From: Pezicula radicicola
Lineage: Eukaryota; Ascomycota; Leotiomycetes; Helotiales; Dermateaceae
Length of the DNA stretch: 64,000 nucleotides
Assembly (NCBI GenBank): GCA_003008705.1
Contig: PDUO01000007.1
Location: forward strand, 402,123-466,122
Direction of reading: 5' to 3'
Part shown: one piece after another, positions 46,553 through 56,406 of the stretch
How positions within the stretch are numbered: the first letter of the stretch is position 1
How the letters are laid out: each line of letters starts with the position of its first letter
The notes under the pieces: model-generated
The model's database searches: none
Seen by the model: the letters and a program-made list of their open reading frames with translations, nothing else
Told to the model about the DNA's origin: nothing
Program-made: the position numbers and the translations under genes

Positions 46553-48462
46553 TCAATCGTCATCGGAATCCGATCCACTATCATAGCCTTCTTCATACGC
46601 CTCAGCTATCTCTCCCAAAGAGTTCGTGAGAGCTTCTCGCTCATCTATCCTCACAGCTCTGCTCACAATACTTTGAAGGTTCTTAATCCTAAGAGCAACG
46701 GTGGTATCGGTTGATAATGATGTATTCACCGACAAGGATCCAGGTGCCTGTGCGAAAATGTGGGGAAAGCTGTCGAGCAACGGGAATGACATGTTTGTCC
46801 GGATGCTGTGCCAGACAAAGTAAGCTTACACGAGCGCCCAAAAGCTTGAGAATAAATATTTTGGGCCGGAGGATAAAAAAATACGAGAAAATGTGGAGAG
46901 AGAAAACGCACTCGCATATGCAAGGAAAAGGCGGGGAGAAAAAGATCGACTGACTTGTGAATGAGTGGAAGACCAGCAGCTCGCCGTCGAGCTCGTTGGA
47001 AGCCTTCGTCCTCCTCGTATTCATCTTTTGCATTTTCATTGGTATCATCTTGGTCGCCTCGCCAGTTGTGTGCCTGACCAAATATGTGAGCTTCCTTGTT
47101 ATGACGTTGTCCACGTGCCTGCAGTGAAGCTTCCACGGGGAAGAAGTCCATATCGAACGTATTGAGACTTTCTCCATCTATGATTTCAGATTCCCCCGTT
47201 GATCTATCTCGAGATGGAACTCTCAGATCTGTACTTTGGGCGCGAACCTCCAATCGTCCCGGTCGGTGATCTCTATTTACTCCATTTGATTGGGTGGTAG
47301 ACTTCTGTTCAATGCTCATCCTAAGCTTGGCGATATTCTGATTGCCATTGATATTCACAGCGCTAGCAATCTGGTCTAATGTCTCACGATTTCCATTTTG
47401 AAGCTTTAGTCGCGACGGCAACGTCATACTCTCGAAAGCTGTGGATAGAAGGCTCGAGACATGCCACTGTGAGCGAGTGTCAATTATGACATAACTCGGT
47501 AGCGGAGTTGACGGCATAGCGAGCGGTATGTACAGCGATGCCTGTGAAGCAATCTCCGAGATTGACCTTGCCGTGTTTGATGTTTTCAGGAAGAGCTTCT
47601 CCTACCGGGAAATTAGTGCCGATGCATATAGAACTAAGATATACATACTCGTGGAGTGGCCGCATTACTATCTTCAAGTCCCCAAAACCATACCGCAGTC
47701 TTGCCATATTCATCCCTTATTCTATCCATATATCTTGCTGCAAAACCACCCCAAGCATCATCAGCACCAGAAAGTAACTGGATGCCTTGCATCTGATCAG
47801 CCTCCTCAGCAAAAGGTCTCAGGTCGCGATCTAAGAGATCATGCTCTTTGTCAAGAGAGTTGAATAGATCTTCTCCGGTGTTCCAGTTCTCAAATGGCAT
47901 GAGTGACGAATTCAGCTCATATTCATTGAGTTGAACGATTGATCTAGGATGAAAGTAGACTCGGTTGAAGTCAGACCAGTACCGTACAGACTCTGTTGTG
48001 AGCTGTGGTGGGGTCAGACCCTCTTCGAGGCTTTGCTGATATTCATTCTGAGGTATTGCTGCTTGACGTTGAATCACAGTTGGGCCGTTCCTAGGATGTG
48101 TAAGAATGAAGGATTTTGAACTAGTTTGCACATACTTACCAAAGTCCCTGTGGTACACCTGGCTCTTCCAGCTCGTACAAGGCATTGATTTTTCTCAGAG
48201 ACCCAAAACCACCTTTCAAATCATAGATGACGGTTCTTGGAGTGAAGGTTTCTGTGCCATCCGCACCAATACCTGGTCGGAAGTGGATGTCATGGTCTAC
48301 TAAAGACTCTTCATCGGCGGAGTAGGTGAAATATGATTCCTAAGAGAGTTTTAGTCGGAATGGAAAGAGGAATATAAAAGGACTCCATACTTGTGTGTTC
48401 CAGAAATGGGTAGCAAGATAGTTGCTTCTCTGCCCAAGCTGGACTGTGAGAATCTCGTGCAT
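46553..48462 (-). CDS. DML1: DML1/Misato family protein, mitochondrial inheritance
   Basis: Exons 48462-48391, 48339-48140, 48090-47649, 47601-46955 and 46805-46553 give 537 aa. Dml1 (metazoan Misato) is an essential tubulin-like protein needed for mitochondrial DNA partition and morphology. Seen: the family start [134 protein letters not shown]; and [16 protein letters not shown] near the end. The last intron is longer (about 149 nt) and its retained reading ([13 protein letters not shown]) leads to a stop. An upstream CACGTG is at 48745. The upstream region is split by a transposon 387 bp away. Confidence 0.92.
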
Positions 48463-48849
48463 GATCAAAGAGGCTCTTGAAGAGCGATGGACAGACGAAG
48501 GACTTTCCTCGTATCTGTGTGACTGGATTGGTGATCGTGTGGATGTTTTGTGCTTGAAATATAGTCTGTACTCTCAGGACCAGACCAGAGTTTAAAATAG
48601 AGTCTCTTGAACTCAGAGAATCGTAGGAGATTTAGTAATATATTACTTTTTAGTATGGATAGATAATAGACAATGTTTTGTTGAAAGTTGCCAAAGATAA
48701 AGCACAACATACCAAGACTAGTCTCGCAAGAAATGCTACCAATCACGTGACCGCAATACATTTGTTGCGTATCGTAGTATTACGGCGACATTTACAGAGA
48801 ACGAAAGCCGTGGAGGCAGTCTGACAGAGAGTTGCGCAATTGTATACTA
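48463..48849. promoter_or_regulatory. DML1-proximal promoter piece
   Basis: Holds tcacgtgac near 48744-48752 and is truncated by the transposon insertion at 48850. Before insertion this and 50368-50726 formed one intergenic region of about 745 bp. Confidence 0.45.
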
Positions 48850-48883
48850 CGAAGGCCAAATTAATTTGTATTGAGCCTGGTCC
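48850..48883 (+). repeat. Left terminal inverted repeat of Tc1-like element
   Basis: A 34-bp repeat, identical to the reverse complement of 50334-50367; preceded by the TA target at 48848-48849. Confidence 0.95.
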
Positions 48884-48966
48884 AAGCGTTTTTAGTCACG
48901 TGCAAATCGAAAACACCATTAGAATCAATACTATTCTGAACTTCAAACCCACATATTATAGCCACT

Positions 48967-50259
48967 ATGCCTCCTAAACACCCATATATTGATGAAGCTG
49001 ATAAGGGAGCCCTTCTTGGGCGCGTTGATGATGGAATGGATCTAATGCCAGTAGCTAAAAGAGCCCGAATCGATCCTCAAACCGTACGTCGAATTAAGAA
49101 ACGATCAGACGAAGTTTAAATTTACAACGATACCCACAACCTCCCTCCTCCTTCGATGTATGATCGGGTTACTATTAAACCGAAGTCTGGGCCAAAGCAT
49201 ATACTCTCTGAAGTAGCTGGAAATCAATTAAAGGATGCTATTGAGCAGGATCGTCATCACCGAGAGATGAGTCAATTTGAGGTTGCACAAGAGCTTGGAA
49301 TTAATGCCTCTATTTCAACGATTCGGAATGAGATGAAAGCCCGGAATATTAATCGAGTTAAACCTACAAAGAAGCTTGCCCTTACTCCTATACAAGAAGC
49401 CCAACGATATGAGATTGCGCTGTCACGGAAGTATTGGATATTAGATGATTGGAAGAGGGTAGTATGGACAGATGAAGCTGTAATACTTGTTGGAGAACAC
49501 CGGGGTAAGCATTTAATATCGCGGACGCTAGATGATAAGTACAACAAGGATTGCATCGAAGTTAGGTACAATAACTATAGCGAGGCAATGTTTTAGGGTT
49601 CATTTTCGTATGATTTCAAAGGGCCTTGCTATATCTACAACAAAGAAACCTCGGACGAAAAAAAGAAATACCAAGACATTATCAACGAATACAACGTAGT
49701 CTTACTACCATATAAAGAAGCAGAATGGGCCTGTCTTCAAGCTACAGATACTCTTAAGTGGCAAAAGCTTAATAGGAAGAAGCCAGGAAGGGTTGTAACG
49801 TAGGAGGTGTTTTGGAAGAAAGAGATGATGAAGAGAGGGGAGGGTAAGGGAGGAGTTGATTTTATACGGTATCATCAAGAGGTTATTGTTCCTAAGCTTA
49901 TTCCATTCATGGATAGGCTTAATTCAATGGATAGACCACCTTTTATACTCCAACAAGATGGAGCTCCATCTTATACCAGCCAATATACCTCTCTATTATT
50001 CGAGTAGAAGGGTTATTTACTTCATGAATATGTTGGGAATTCACCTGATATAAACGCAATTGAGAACGCTTGGATGCCAATGAGGATAGCTATTACAAAT
50101 ACATGGAATCGGCCTCATACATTAGAATGGACAGAAAGGGCATGGTATACCGAATGGGATAAAATAGATCAAGATACAATAAGAGGATGGGTTTCTCAGT
50201 AAATAGAGATTAATCAGAGGATTCTAGACGACGAGGGAGGTAATAAATTTCATGGATAG
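48967..50259 (+). pseudogene. Tc1-family DD34E transposase with five nonsense codons
   Basis: A single frame of 431 codons from ATG (48967) to TAG (50257-50259), with no frameshift. N-terminal helix-turn-helix: KGALLGRVDDGMDLMPVAKR then RIDPQTVRRIKKR. Catalytic core: VWTDEA (first Asp), LQQDGAPSYTSQ (second Asp), SPDINAIENAW (Glu), with 34 residues between the second Asp and the Glu, hence DD34E. In-frame stops lie at 49117, 49594, 49801, 50005 and 50200. Three stand where Trp is expected or plausible (TGG to TAG), and two fit CAA to TAA. All are C:G to T:A changes in CpA/TpG context, the RIP pattern. It cannot make active transposase. Confidence 0.92.
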
Positions 50260-50333
50260 AGGTCTAATTGCTATTGTAATTGCTATTAGAAATAGAGGCA
50301 ATTTATATGATTTTGATGTTATTCGGGGTGCAC

Positions 50334-50367
50334 GGACCAGGCTCAATACAAATTAATTTGGCCTTCG
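50334..50367 (-). repeat. Right terminal inverted repeat of Tc1-like element
   Basis: Perfect 34-bp inverted partner of 48850-48883; followed by TA at 50368-50369. Confidence 0.95.
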
Positions 50368-50726
50368 TATGCAAATTCCATTAGTCATGTGATCTATAAA
50401 TATTCCGTGGGTTCGCTTCCAGAGACCTCTTCCCCCCGGCCTTTGATTTGACTCGAGCTTGACGACACTCCACAATGAGATACAGAACCTACCTAAGGTA
50501 GACCTGAGGTAGAAGCTAGACGCAAACAAGACTACCTATCAATCTACTCTCAACAGAGTAGAATGTAAGTGGCGCTACTCCAAAGAGCATAGTAGAGTAT
50601 CGCATTCGCATCAAGACCTCTCATCATCTCTCCTAAAGACCAATTGACAATAGTACTTCCATCAATCAATCCCTTGTCGACCTCAAACCATCACGAAAAG
50701 CCAACAGACTTGCGACCTCCCTCACA
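50368..50726. promoter_or_regulatory. Upstream region of thioredoxin-fold gene
   Basis: Lies between the transposon and the start at 50727. It is A/C-rich just before the ATG, as in a short leader. Confidence 0.4.
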
Positions 50727-51350
50727 ATGACTTTTCAACAAGAGCTTGCATCTTGGATGACGCCTAGCGCAGTTCCATTATCTCCCATACCAACACCTGG
50801 CACCAAGGCGCCTTCGTCCTCCAAACTCCCAGTCAATAGCGGAAAGCCAACAATAATCACCTTCCTCCGCCATTGCGGCTGCCCTGTAAGCTCCTCTTCC
50901 GGCATATATGGTCCCAAACTATTCTCTAACAAACCCCATCCATAGTTTGCCGAGAAAACCTTCAAGTCACTCCGTGCCCTCGCGAATAAGCACTCCGAAG
51001 TAAACTTCATAGCTGTCTCACACTCGGATCAAGAAGCAACCGACAAATGGATTGTAGCTGTCGGGGGTGAATGGGACGTTCAGGTTGTTGTCGATTCAGA
51101 GAGGGAATTGTACGCGCAATGGGGACTCGGAACGTCGAGTGCATGGCATGTCCTTAATCCGTGGTCGATGTATGGGGTATACAAGCTAGGTAAGCAGGAG
51201 GGTATCTGGAACTTACCTACGGAGAGTGGAAGTCGTTGGCAAACGGCCGGAAGCTTTGCTATTGATAAGGAGGGTATTGTCAGATGGGCACAGGTTGCGA
51301 AGAGTGCAGATGAGGCACCAGAATTCGACGAGGGGCTAAAGACTGTTTGA
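50727..51350 (+). CDS. Thioredoxin-fold AhpC/TSA-like protein
   Basis: Exons 50727-50885 and 50946-51350 join to 187 aa; the 60-nt intron (GTAAGC to CATAG) lies between CGCP and FAEKT. Sequence PTIITFLRHCGCPFAEKTFK places a CxxC-like or single peroxidatic-type Cys pair after the first strand, as in AhpC/thioredoxin-like proteins. Then come FIAVSHSDQEATDKWI, VVVDSERELYAQWGLGTSSA and GSFAIDKEGIVRW, the usual later strands of this fold. Probably a thiol peroxidase or reductase; the substrate is unknown. Length is normal for this group. Its promoter region received the Tc1-like insertion. Confidence 0.87.
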
Positions 51351-51475
51351 AAAGATTGCTCATTGCTCGCTATTGTTTAACGACTAGTCAGATACCTCCT
51401 CATTGAATCGTATCGCAAAACCCAAATAACGCCTTATTTCCTACACAATCGAACCGTCCTTTCCACAAACCCTCG

Positions 51476-52347
51476 CTAACGATGCCCTTCGGGTGCGGTT
51501 TGAGCACACAGCAATGGCTGGTCAAACTTAAGTTCTTTCCTTGTACAGAAAATCGCTTCATAGAAGTTCCGCACCGAGTCAAGTATCCATTTCTTGACAC
51601 CTCGTGCTGGGTTACCGGTCTGCTCTGAAGTATTGTATTTTGGCCGAGTCTGCTTCATTGCTTTCGTTCCTAGCGCAACTGGCGCCCTCGGTCCCGGCGA
51701 AGTCCACTTCTTGTTGTATCTTTGTTGCATACAGATGTTGTTCTGACACTAAAGGGATCACAGGCTCAGTTATCATATCTCTGGAAGCAGACAAGAACAC
51801 TTACGTTTATGTTGAGTATTGTTTGTATGCCATCTGTAATGTCCATTCCAGCCCCGTCTGGCATCGAAGACGATATATAACACGAGATGACATCTTGCTC
51901 AGCTCTACGACTCTCTAGGATCCCCAAGTAATCTGTAATGTGGTTCTCGCCGCCGGAGGCGCTTTGGAGAGTCGACAGTCACGACTTCCTAGCCTCTTCT
52001 CCCTCGTCTTTGTCGTTTCTATCACTCGGAGGGACTTGAGTTTCCTCTGTAGTACTATCTTCCGGAGGGACCTGAGTTTCCTCTGTAGTACTATCTTCCG
52101 GAGGGACCTGAGTTTCCTCTGTAGTACTGTCTTCTGGAGGGACTTCATCGGAAGAGGCCTCAGGTGCAGCATCATTCTGGGTTTGCACTGCGGCTGCAGC
52201 ACTGCCATTCCCCGCACCGGCCGTAGAAGAATTAGCGGGCGGCGCAAATTCCGGGTCCATTTGAAGTTCTCTCAGACGTTCGGAGACTGCATCGAGGTAT
52301 CCGTAGTCTCTTGCCGTGCGTGCCGGTCTTCCCCGTCTTCTATCCAT
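51476..52347 (-). CDS. Hypothetical AT-hook-like protein with 12-aa repeats and in-frame UGA
   Basis: The frame starts MDRRRGRPARTARDYGYLDA, with an AT-hook-like RRRGRPAR, and contains three tandem copies of a 12-residue unit ending in EETQVPP (DNA 52028-52135). It stops at TGA (51981-51979) after 122 codons. The same frame then stays coding-like for 58 codons (SASGGENHITDYLGILESRR, CYISSSMPDGAGMDITDGIQ) to a perfect GTAAGT donor at 51804. After a 56-nt intron (acceptor CTTTAG) exon 2, 51748-51476, continues in phase (RGVKKWILDSVRNFYEAIF) to TAG. Ignoring the TGA gives 271 codons. The TGA could be a CGA to TGA mutation, readthrough, or a missed splice. Function unknown. Confidence 0.5.
52028..52135 (-). 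repeat. Three 36-bp coding repeats
   Basis: Three head-to-tail 36-bp units, nearly identical, each coding the 12 residues of the EDSTTEETQVPP type. In-frame, so copy-number change would not break the protein. Confidence 0.9.
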
Positions 52348-52357
52348 AGCGAACGAG

Positions 52358-52917
52358 TTATGAGAAAGTGATTATTTGAGAAGTGCGGGTATTCAAAAGA
52401 ATGAAGTATATTGTAATCCTAATTGGAATGTAACGATTGTTTTGTTGATGGATGGATAGATGGATGTTTTGTTGTTGTTTGGATGGTAAGTTGGTAAGAA
52501 CGAGATGAGTTTGGGAAGGACACTCGTAACTAACGAGAATAGTAGTCGCCGGTGAGTTAGATGAAGAAGGTGCGCTTGATTTTGGTGACTGGCTTTGGGT
52601 AACTCGGTTTGGATAACTCACTTGATTCGAGTAACTTATGGTTGAAGAAAGAGCTTCCCACCCAAGTACCACATCAAACCACTTCTTCCATATCATAGAT
52701 ACCTTCCTCAATACATAAATTTCCTCGTACTCCAAAGCCAACATGGTAACAACACCTTGTTAATAAAGATGAAAATAAAAGGAAATCCCATGAACTTACT
52801 TTTCTCTCTCTCCCAATGCATCACCTCACGACTTCCGACTTCACCCAACTCCAGAAAACAATACCCAAGATCTCCTTCCATGACCCCTGGGCGATTTCCC
52901 TCATGAACCGCGAACAA
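52358..52917 (-). other. Possible gene fragment of unknown family
   Basis: Two coding-like blocks: an upstream one (NRPGVMEGDLGYCFLELG and on, ending EREK at a good GTAAGT donor, 52799) and a downstream one (MLALEYEEIYVLRKVSMIWK, KWFDVVLGWEALSS). No AG acceptor joins them in a shared open frame, and the second block runs into an 18-nt repeat array. It may be a decayed gene or a wrong join on my part. Confidence 0.3.
52580..52640 (+). repeat. 18-nt-unit dispersed repeat, copy E
   Basis: Contains taactcacttgattcgag followed by taactt, and before it shortened 14-nt versions (taactcggtttgga, tgactggctttggg). Confidence 0.6.
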
Positions 52918-54659
52918 AAGAAGGAAGGATCAAGACCATGCTAGCCTGATGGACGTTTTATAAGTAAGACAATTGAAGCCTAGAAAACTGTTTTATCGTT
53001 GGACGCAACCTAGTCTGCATAACTTACTTAGGTTGAAATATTTGATTTAAAACTTGTTCATAGAAATTAGAAATATCTTCAGTGGAATTTAACAGAGCTA
53101 CCTGGCTCACTTGGCTTTAGTAACTCGCTTATTTGAGCAATTAACTTAATTTCAGTAACCAAATATATTCTTACATGACAGTTGTGAAAGCACGTAGACA
53201 GTAAGTACTAAGAAAAGCACGCACGCAATATATCTCTATTCATATTCTGCTTTGTCAGAAATCAATAACATAAAACCAAAGTGTCTTGCTTTTAATTTGT
53301 TACTTGGAGTAATTCGCAACAAGACCTATTTATTGATGGTAAGAATGGGCAATTTGGACTGAGCCTTTTCATACTATAGTAATACTTCATCTAGAAAAAA
53401 AAATATTCGTTGAACAGCAAGAGACAGACTTACTTTACCTTTGGAATAGTTAAATATTCTCTACTTTCCCATCATACCACTGTATATCTCCTCAGTCAAG
53501 AGATTCAATAACATAGATTTTTCGTTATCCAACATCTGTTAAATCTATAGGAAACTCCCTAGGTATCTAGTCTACAAAAAAACCAGAAAACAACCCAGAG
53601 GAAATAAAGGTCTAACCACGTGATCATTTTAATAATCACTCACATAACCCATCTAACCCACCATGATCCAACATAATCAACTCCCACCTAACATCTATCC
53701 GAGCACGTTACTCCCAACCAACCAAAACTCCTATCCTTTGACACCCTTATCCTAAGTACGTTTAGCTTAATCGTTAATCGCTAATTTTACCTACCTTATC
53801 TCTAAGGAATAAACAATGCGAAGCGAGCAACTTAGTCTTGTTTTGCTCTCTCTTAATAAAACAAAAATCTCACCTCGCTGTAATCCTTCTCACTATCCAC
53901 CTATCTATTGCACTACTATTTTTTCTCTCTTGCTACACTTATTGTTATACCTAGAATCCTTCTTCAAAGCCTCTCACTTGACTATAATGCTTTGACTTCT
54001 TTTTTTAACCTAGCTACTAATATCCTCCATTTATATTCAGATCATCTATCTCAGGTCCTATCAAAAAAAGTGCCCACGCTATTGTGAGTTTAAACCACTA
54101 AATTTCGTAGCAATAATAACTGGTACACTACGACTACCTCCTCTTATTTCTAGGTGCAATGACGAGGTTACCTTAGGAAATACACTTTATAAATTTGAGG
54201 CTTGAAAAATTGGAATGTCGCTGACTTGGATAAAAGCCTTCGTATCCTTAATTTATTTGTATTTATAACCTTCCAAATGTTGGAAGCAGATAGTCTAATG
54301 CAGGTAGTCTAGTAGTCTATGAGAGTTGAAAAGCATCGTAGAGCATCAGTTCCTCAAGAATTGAAAACAAATATTCCATCCCAAAGATCTTGCAGTTGTA
54401 GAAATGTGGAACCATCACAGACTATGTGTTCGAAAGACTCAACGGAAAGCAAAATATCCACCCTAAGAACAACAGGTCAAGGGGTAGACAGAAGAGATTT
54501 TTGTTGCGGAAAATGAAAGGACAAGATAACACTACCGACCACCACCAAACATTTGAAGTGATTTCGCATCTAGAAAGGAAAGTCATGACGATGCTTTAGG
54601 TAAAGTTAGCTCTTATATAGCAGTCATTTGATGTCCAATAACTCACAATTCAATCCATC
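52918..54659. other. AT-rich gene-poor stretch
   Basis: No gene supported. It holds an 18-nt repeat array (53103-53160). A short plus-strand frame at 54319-54516 has no protein features. The right end is downstream of the aminotransferase gene. Confidence 0.4.
53103..53160 (+). repeat. 18-nt-unit dispersed repeat, copy F
   Basis: Reads tggctcacttggctttag, taactcgcttatttgagc, then aattaacttaatttcagtaacc. Confidence 0.6.
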
Positions 54660-56134
54660 TCAGACACTACCAAGATCGGCAAAAACCTTTCGAATCACTT
54701 CAGCGGTTCTGTTGGCGATTATTTCAACTTCCTCCTTCGAGATGTTATAAGCTGGAGCAATGATGATATCGTCCCCCGACCAGCCATCTGCACAGCCGGT
54801 GCATGGATACAATGCAATATTGTACGGATCAGCCATGGCTGTGGCATGGATTTTTTGAGCAATTCGCTCGGCAGATTCAAAGGGAGTCTTTTCTTCCTTG
54901 TTCTTGACGAATTCGATGCCCCAGAAGAGCCCCATGCCACGGATGTCTCCCACGTTAGGGTGGTCTCCCAAAAGAGATTTAAGAAGTTTGGCCAAATACA
55001 AGCCTTGAACTTGGACATTCTTCATCAGCTTGTCCTCGCGGACAATTCGCTGTACCTCCAGTGCCGCAGCAGCCTGAATCGGCATTCCTTGGTAGGTTTG
55101 CCCGTGAATGAACTCGCAGGTGTTGTCCATCAATGCATCAACGACCTTATGCGAGATGATTACAGCCGCAATTGGCTGAAAGCCACCACCAAGTCCCTTT
55201 CCAACGGTTTGAATGTCGGGAACTACATCTTCTGCCTGCCAGGCGTGGAGCGTTCCCGTACGGCCCATGCCACACATAACCTCATCCAGGATGAAAAGCG
55301 CACCATGCTTGTGACAAACCTCTTTCATGGCCTTCATGTAGCCTGGAACATACGGGACACACCCAAGGGCCGCGCCTACAACAGGTTCCATGATGAAGCC
55401 TATGACAGTCTCGGGACCCAACTCTCGAAACTTTGCATCAAGCTCGTCAGCTTTTGCGGCAACAAATTCGGCATCTGACTGGCCATTCTTGCGCTGTCGA
55501 TATGGATTGCAAGCGGACACGTGATATACATTGTTCATCAAGAACTGTTCATAAGGGGCCCGACGAGCCTTGTGACCGGAGATGCCGAGTGCCCCGATGG
55601 TGTTGCCGTGGTACGAAGTCTCACGAGCGATGAAGTTTACCCGAGATCTGCTTTTTTCATCCATCCAGAAGAATTGCCTCGATAACTTGATCGTTGCTTC
55701 CATGGCCTCGGAGCCTATGACTTAATTAGCTCGCTGGGCGGTGATGATGAGAGGCGGGAGAACGCACCGGACCCGGTTAGATACACTCTTGCCATTTTGT
55801 AATCAGTGCCACGGATGAGTTCCTCAGCGAGCTCATTTACAACCGGATGGCTGTAGAAATTCGACGCAAGATAGGCAACCCCAGTTTCCTCGAGATCGTC
55901 CATGGCTTTCTTGACACGCTTATTTCTGTGTCCAAGGCAACTAACCGCGGCACCAGAAGTAGAATCGAGGATTTGGCGGCCGTCTTGGAAATAAATATAG
56001 TTTCCATTTGCGCGAACAACAACAGGATAATCTTTTTTCAGATTTCGGTCCATGAGATATCTGGCATTGCTTCGGAAAGACTTGACTGCAAAGCCCTGTT
56101 CAGATTCAACTTCGCGGACTGCCGAGGGAGCCAT
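54660..56134 (-). CDS. Class III pyridoxal-phosphate aminotransferase
   Basis: Exons 56134-55768 and 55714-54660 give 473 aa; the 53-nt intron splits TGSG|SEAMEATIK. Class III (omega-type) aminotransferases move amino groups from omega-amino acids or similar amines to a keto acid, using PLP. Seen: GRQILDSTSGAAVSCLGHRN, the PLP phosphate region TGSGSEAMEATIKLSRQFFW, RETSYHGNTIGALGISGHKA, the cofactor Asp in GALFILDEVMCGMGRTG (about residue 266), and the Schiff-base Lys in TVGKGLGGGF (about residue 295); the tail is PAYNISKEEVEIIANRTAE. Intact by these signs. Substrate cannot be told; it is not an obvious ornithine or acetylornithine enzyme. No signal peptide, so likely cytosolic. Confidence 0.92.
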
Positions 56135-56363
56135 GACGAGTATGGGGCTGGCTCTGGATTGAGAGAGAAATGGAGGGAAGTGAGGTTAAAATGGATTAGG
56201 GGTTTGTGTTGTCTAGGGAGGTAGTATATACGGCTTGAAGGTAGATATCAGTCGAAGAGTAGAATCAAGTATAGAAGATATCCTTCGCAGACAAAGGTGA
56301 TCATGGGAAGCTGGAGAAGACGGGGAGGGAGTCTGTGGTGATGATATAGATATAGATAGATAG

Positions 56364-56406
<43 letters not shown>

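Larger units (their letters stand above)
48850..50367 (+). mobile_element. Tc1-like DNA transposon, complete ends, RIP-mutated
   Basis: A 1518-bp element bounded by perfect 34-bp terminal inverted repeats (48850-48883 and 50334-50367, starting CGAAGGCCAAATTAATTTG) and flanked on each side by the dinucleotide TA, the target duplicated by Tc1/mariner elements. It encodes one transposase frame. The perfect ends fit a recent insertion. It sits between divergent DML1 and a thioredoxin-fold gene. Confidence 0.95.

Noticed and set aside
46726..46955. Alternative C terminus of DML1 by reading through its last intron
   Set aside because: The retained reading ends in low-quality sequence, while splicing at GTCAGT restores the family's [15 protein letters not shown] block in phase.
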